From an uncultured Anaerobutyricum sp. (GTDB taxonomy: Bacteria > Bacillota > Clostridia > Lachnospirales > Lachnospiraceae), in assembly GCA_934317185.1 (NCBI GenBank), contig CAKREJ010000086.1, positions 1 through 7,078 on the forward strand: DNA of 7,078 bases, read 5' to 3'. This document shows, piece after piece, positions 6,497-7,078 of the stretch. A program made the position numbers and the translations under genes. The notes beneath the pieces are model-generated. The model did not search any database. It saw only the letters and a list, made by a program, of their open reading frames with translations, and was not told the DNA's origin. How positions within the stretch are numbered: position 1 is the first letter of the stretch; each line of letters opens with the position of its first letter.

Positions 6497-7078
6497 CTAA
6501 TTTTTTATTTTTTCTAAAATGTTTGTATCTTTTGCTGTAAAATCAATTTCTGTACAATCTTGTTGTTGGGCTTGTGCTAAAATCTGAAGTACCACAGGAA
6601 GACAAAATCCTCCTTGACATCTTCCCATACCTGCCCGGGTTCTTCTTTTTATTGCATCGACAGATGTTGGAACTACAGGACTGTCTATAGCATCTAAAAT
6701 TTCTCCTTTAGTAATGAATTCACATCGACATACAATTTGTCCATAATCGGGATTTTCTTTGATTAACTTATTTTGTTCTTCCAAGCTTAATTTTCGAAAT
6801 ACCCTGCGCTTTGGACGATATGGTTGATAATTTTCTTTTCTTTTATAAGACATACCTTCTTTCTTCATTTCCTCTAAAAGAATATTTTCAACCATTTTAG
6901 CAATAGCCGGTGCAGCACTAAGTCCCGGTGATTGTATACCCGCTACATGAATCAATCCGGCAGTGACTTCTGATTTTTCTATAATAAAATCTTCCTTAAA
7001 ATCTGCTGCCCGTACTCCCGTAAAAGAACGAATAACATCTTTTTCCCCTACTCCTTTATGTTGGCAACAACTTAAAGC
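6497..7078 (-). CDS. FAD-dependent oxidoreductase with C-terminal BFD-like [2Fe-2S] domain (GlpA-type), 3' part
   Basis: The reading frame is open to the right edge, so the 193 residues seen (from ALSCCQHKGVGEKDVI) are the C-terminal part of a longer protein; the family is usually near 480-500 residues. The first part is the end of a DAO/GlpA-type FAD domain: VIRSFTGVRAADFKEDF (15-31) and the FAD-contact segment GLIHVAGIQSPGLSAAPAIAK (41-61; key G41, H44, G47, Q49, P51, G52, A55, P57). A TTG at 6955 is an internal Leu codon, not a start. The second part is a BFD-like domain with VCRCEF (116-121) and RAGMGRCQGGFC (148-159). The cysteines at 117, 119, 154 and 159 form CxC-x34-CxxxxC, the [2Fe-2S] ligand pattern. 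Family members oxidise glycerol-3-phosphate or related hydroxy or amino compounds; the substrate here is open. It ends 11 bases before the kinase gene, so it is in the same operon. The N-terminal GxGxxG motif and true start lie outside the window. Confidence 0.85.
   Translation of the reverse strand, partial: ALSCCQHKGVGEKDVIRSFTGVRAADFKEDFIIEKSEVTAGLIHVAGIQSPGLSAAPAIAKMVENILLEEMKKEGMSYKRKENYQPYRPKRRVFRKLSLEEQNKLIKENPDYGQIVCRCEFITKGEILDAIDSPVVPTSVDAIKRRTRAGMGRCQGGFCLPVVLQILAQAQQQDCTEIDFTAKDTNILEKIKN

Noticed and set aside
6953..6955. TTG at 6955 as the start of a short stand-alone BFD-domain protein
   Set aside because: The frame stays open to the right edge and the 41 codons before the TTG encode conserved FAD-domain sequence (VIRSFTGVRAADF), so the TTG is an internal Leu.

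Overview
The window suggests a low-GC Gram-positive anaerobe of the Clostridia, perhaps Lachnospiraceae-like. The grounds are the AT-rich DNA, the codons ending in A or T, the strong AGGAGG-type ribosome binding sites at 4-9 bases from the starts, and the proteins themselves. The genus cannot be fixed from this sequence alone. Every supported gene is on the minus strand, so the biology reads from right to left.

Layout in transcription order. (1) 7078-6497: the C-terminal 193 residues of a FAD-dependent (GlpA/DAO-type) oxidoreductase ending in a BFD-like [2Fe-2S] domain, cut by the right edge. (2) 6485-4953: an FGGY carbohydrate kinase of about 510 residues. (3) 4915-3488: a VAO/AGPS-type FAD dehydrogenase closely resembling E. 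coli YgcU. (4) 3419-1932: a second FGGY kinase, of the glycerol kinase type but with altered glycerol-binding residues. (5) 1887-1147 and (6) 1144-212: divergent beta and alpha subunits of an electron transfer flavoprotein. Gaps between genes are 11, 37, 68, 44 and 2 bases with no terminator seen, so these six genes look like one operon that begins outside the window. After the alpha-subunit gene comes a non-coding stretch (1-211). It holds a perfect 17-bp-arm hairpin, then a consensus-like promoter framed by a 9-bp inverted repeat, then a ribosome binding site and the first codon of another minus-strand gene at the left edge.

How the genes may work together (inference): the kinases phosphorylate a small polyol, sugar or sugar-acid substrate. 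The YgcU-like flavoenzyme and the GlpA/BFD-type enzyme oxidise a substrate or phosphorylated intermediate, and the ETF pair carries electrons away. The combination of an ETF pair, a YgcU-type dehydrogenase and an FGGY kinase recalls the functionally unassigned E. coli ygcN-ygcE region (ygcQ/ygcR = ETF subunits, ygcU, ygcE = kinase). Here a GlpK-like kinase and a GlpA/BFD-type oxidoreductase are added. The substrate is not evident. Changes at key residues of the GlpK-like kinase and of both ETF subunits argue against a plain glycerol pathway with an ordinary ETF. No transporter, regulator, tRNA, rRNA, CRISPR array or mobile element is seen.
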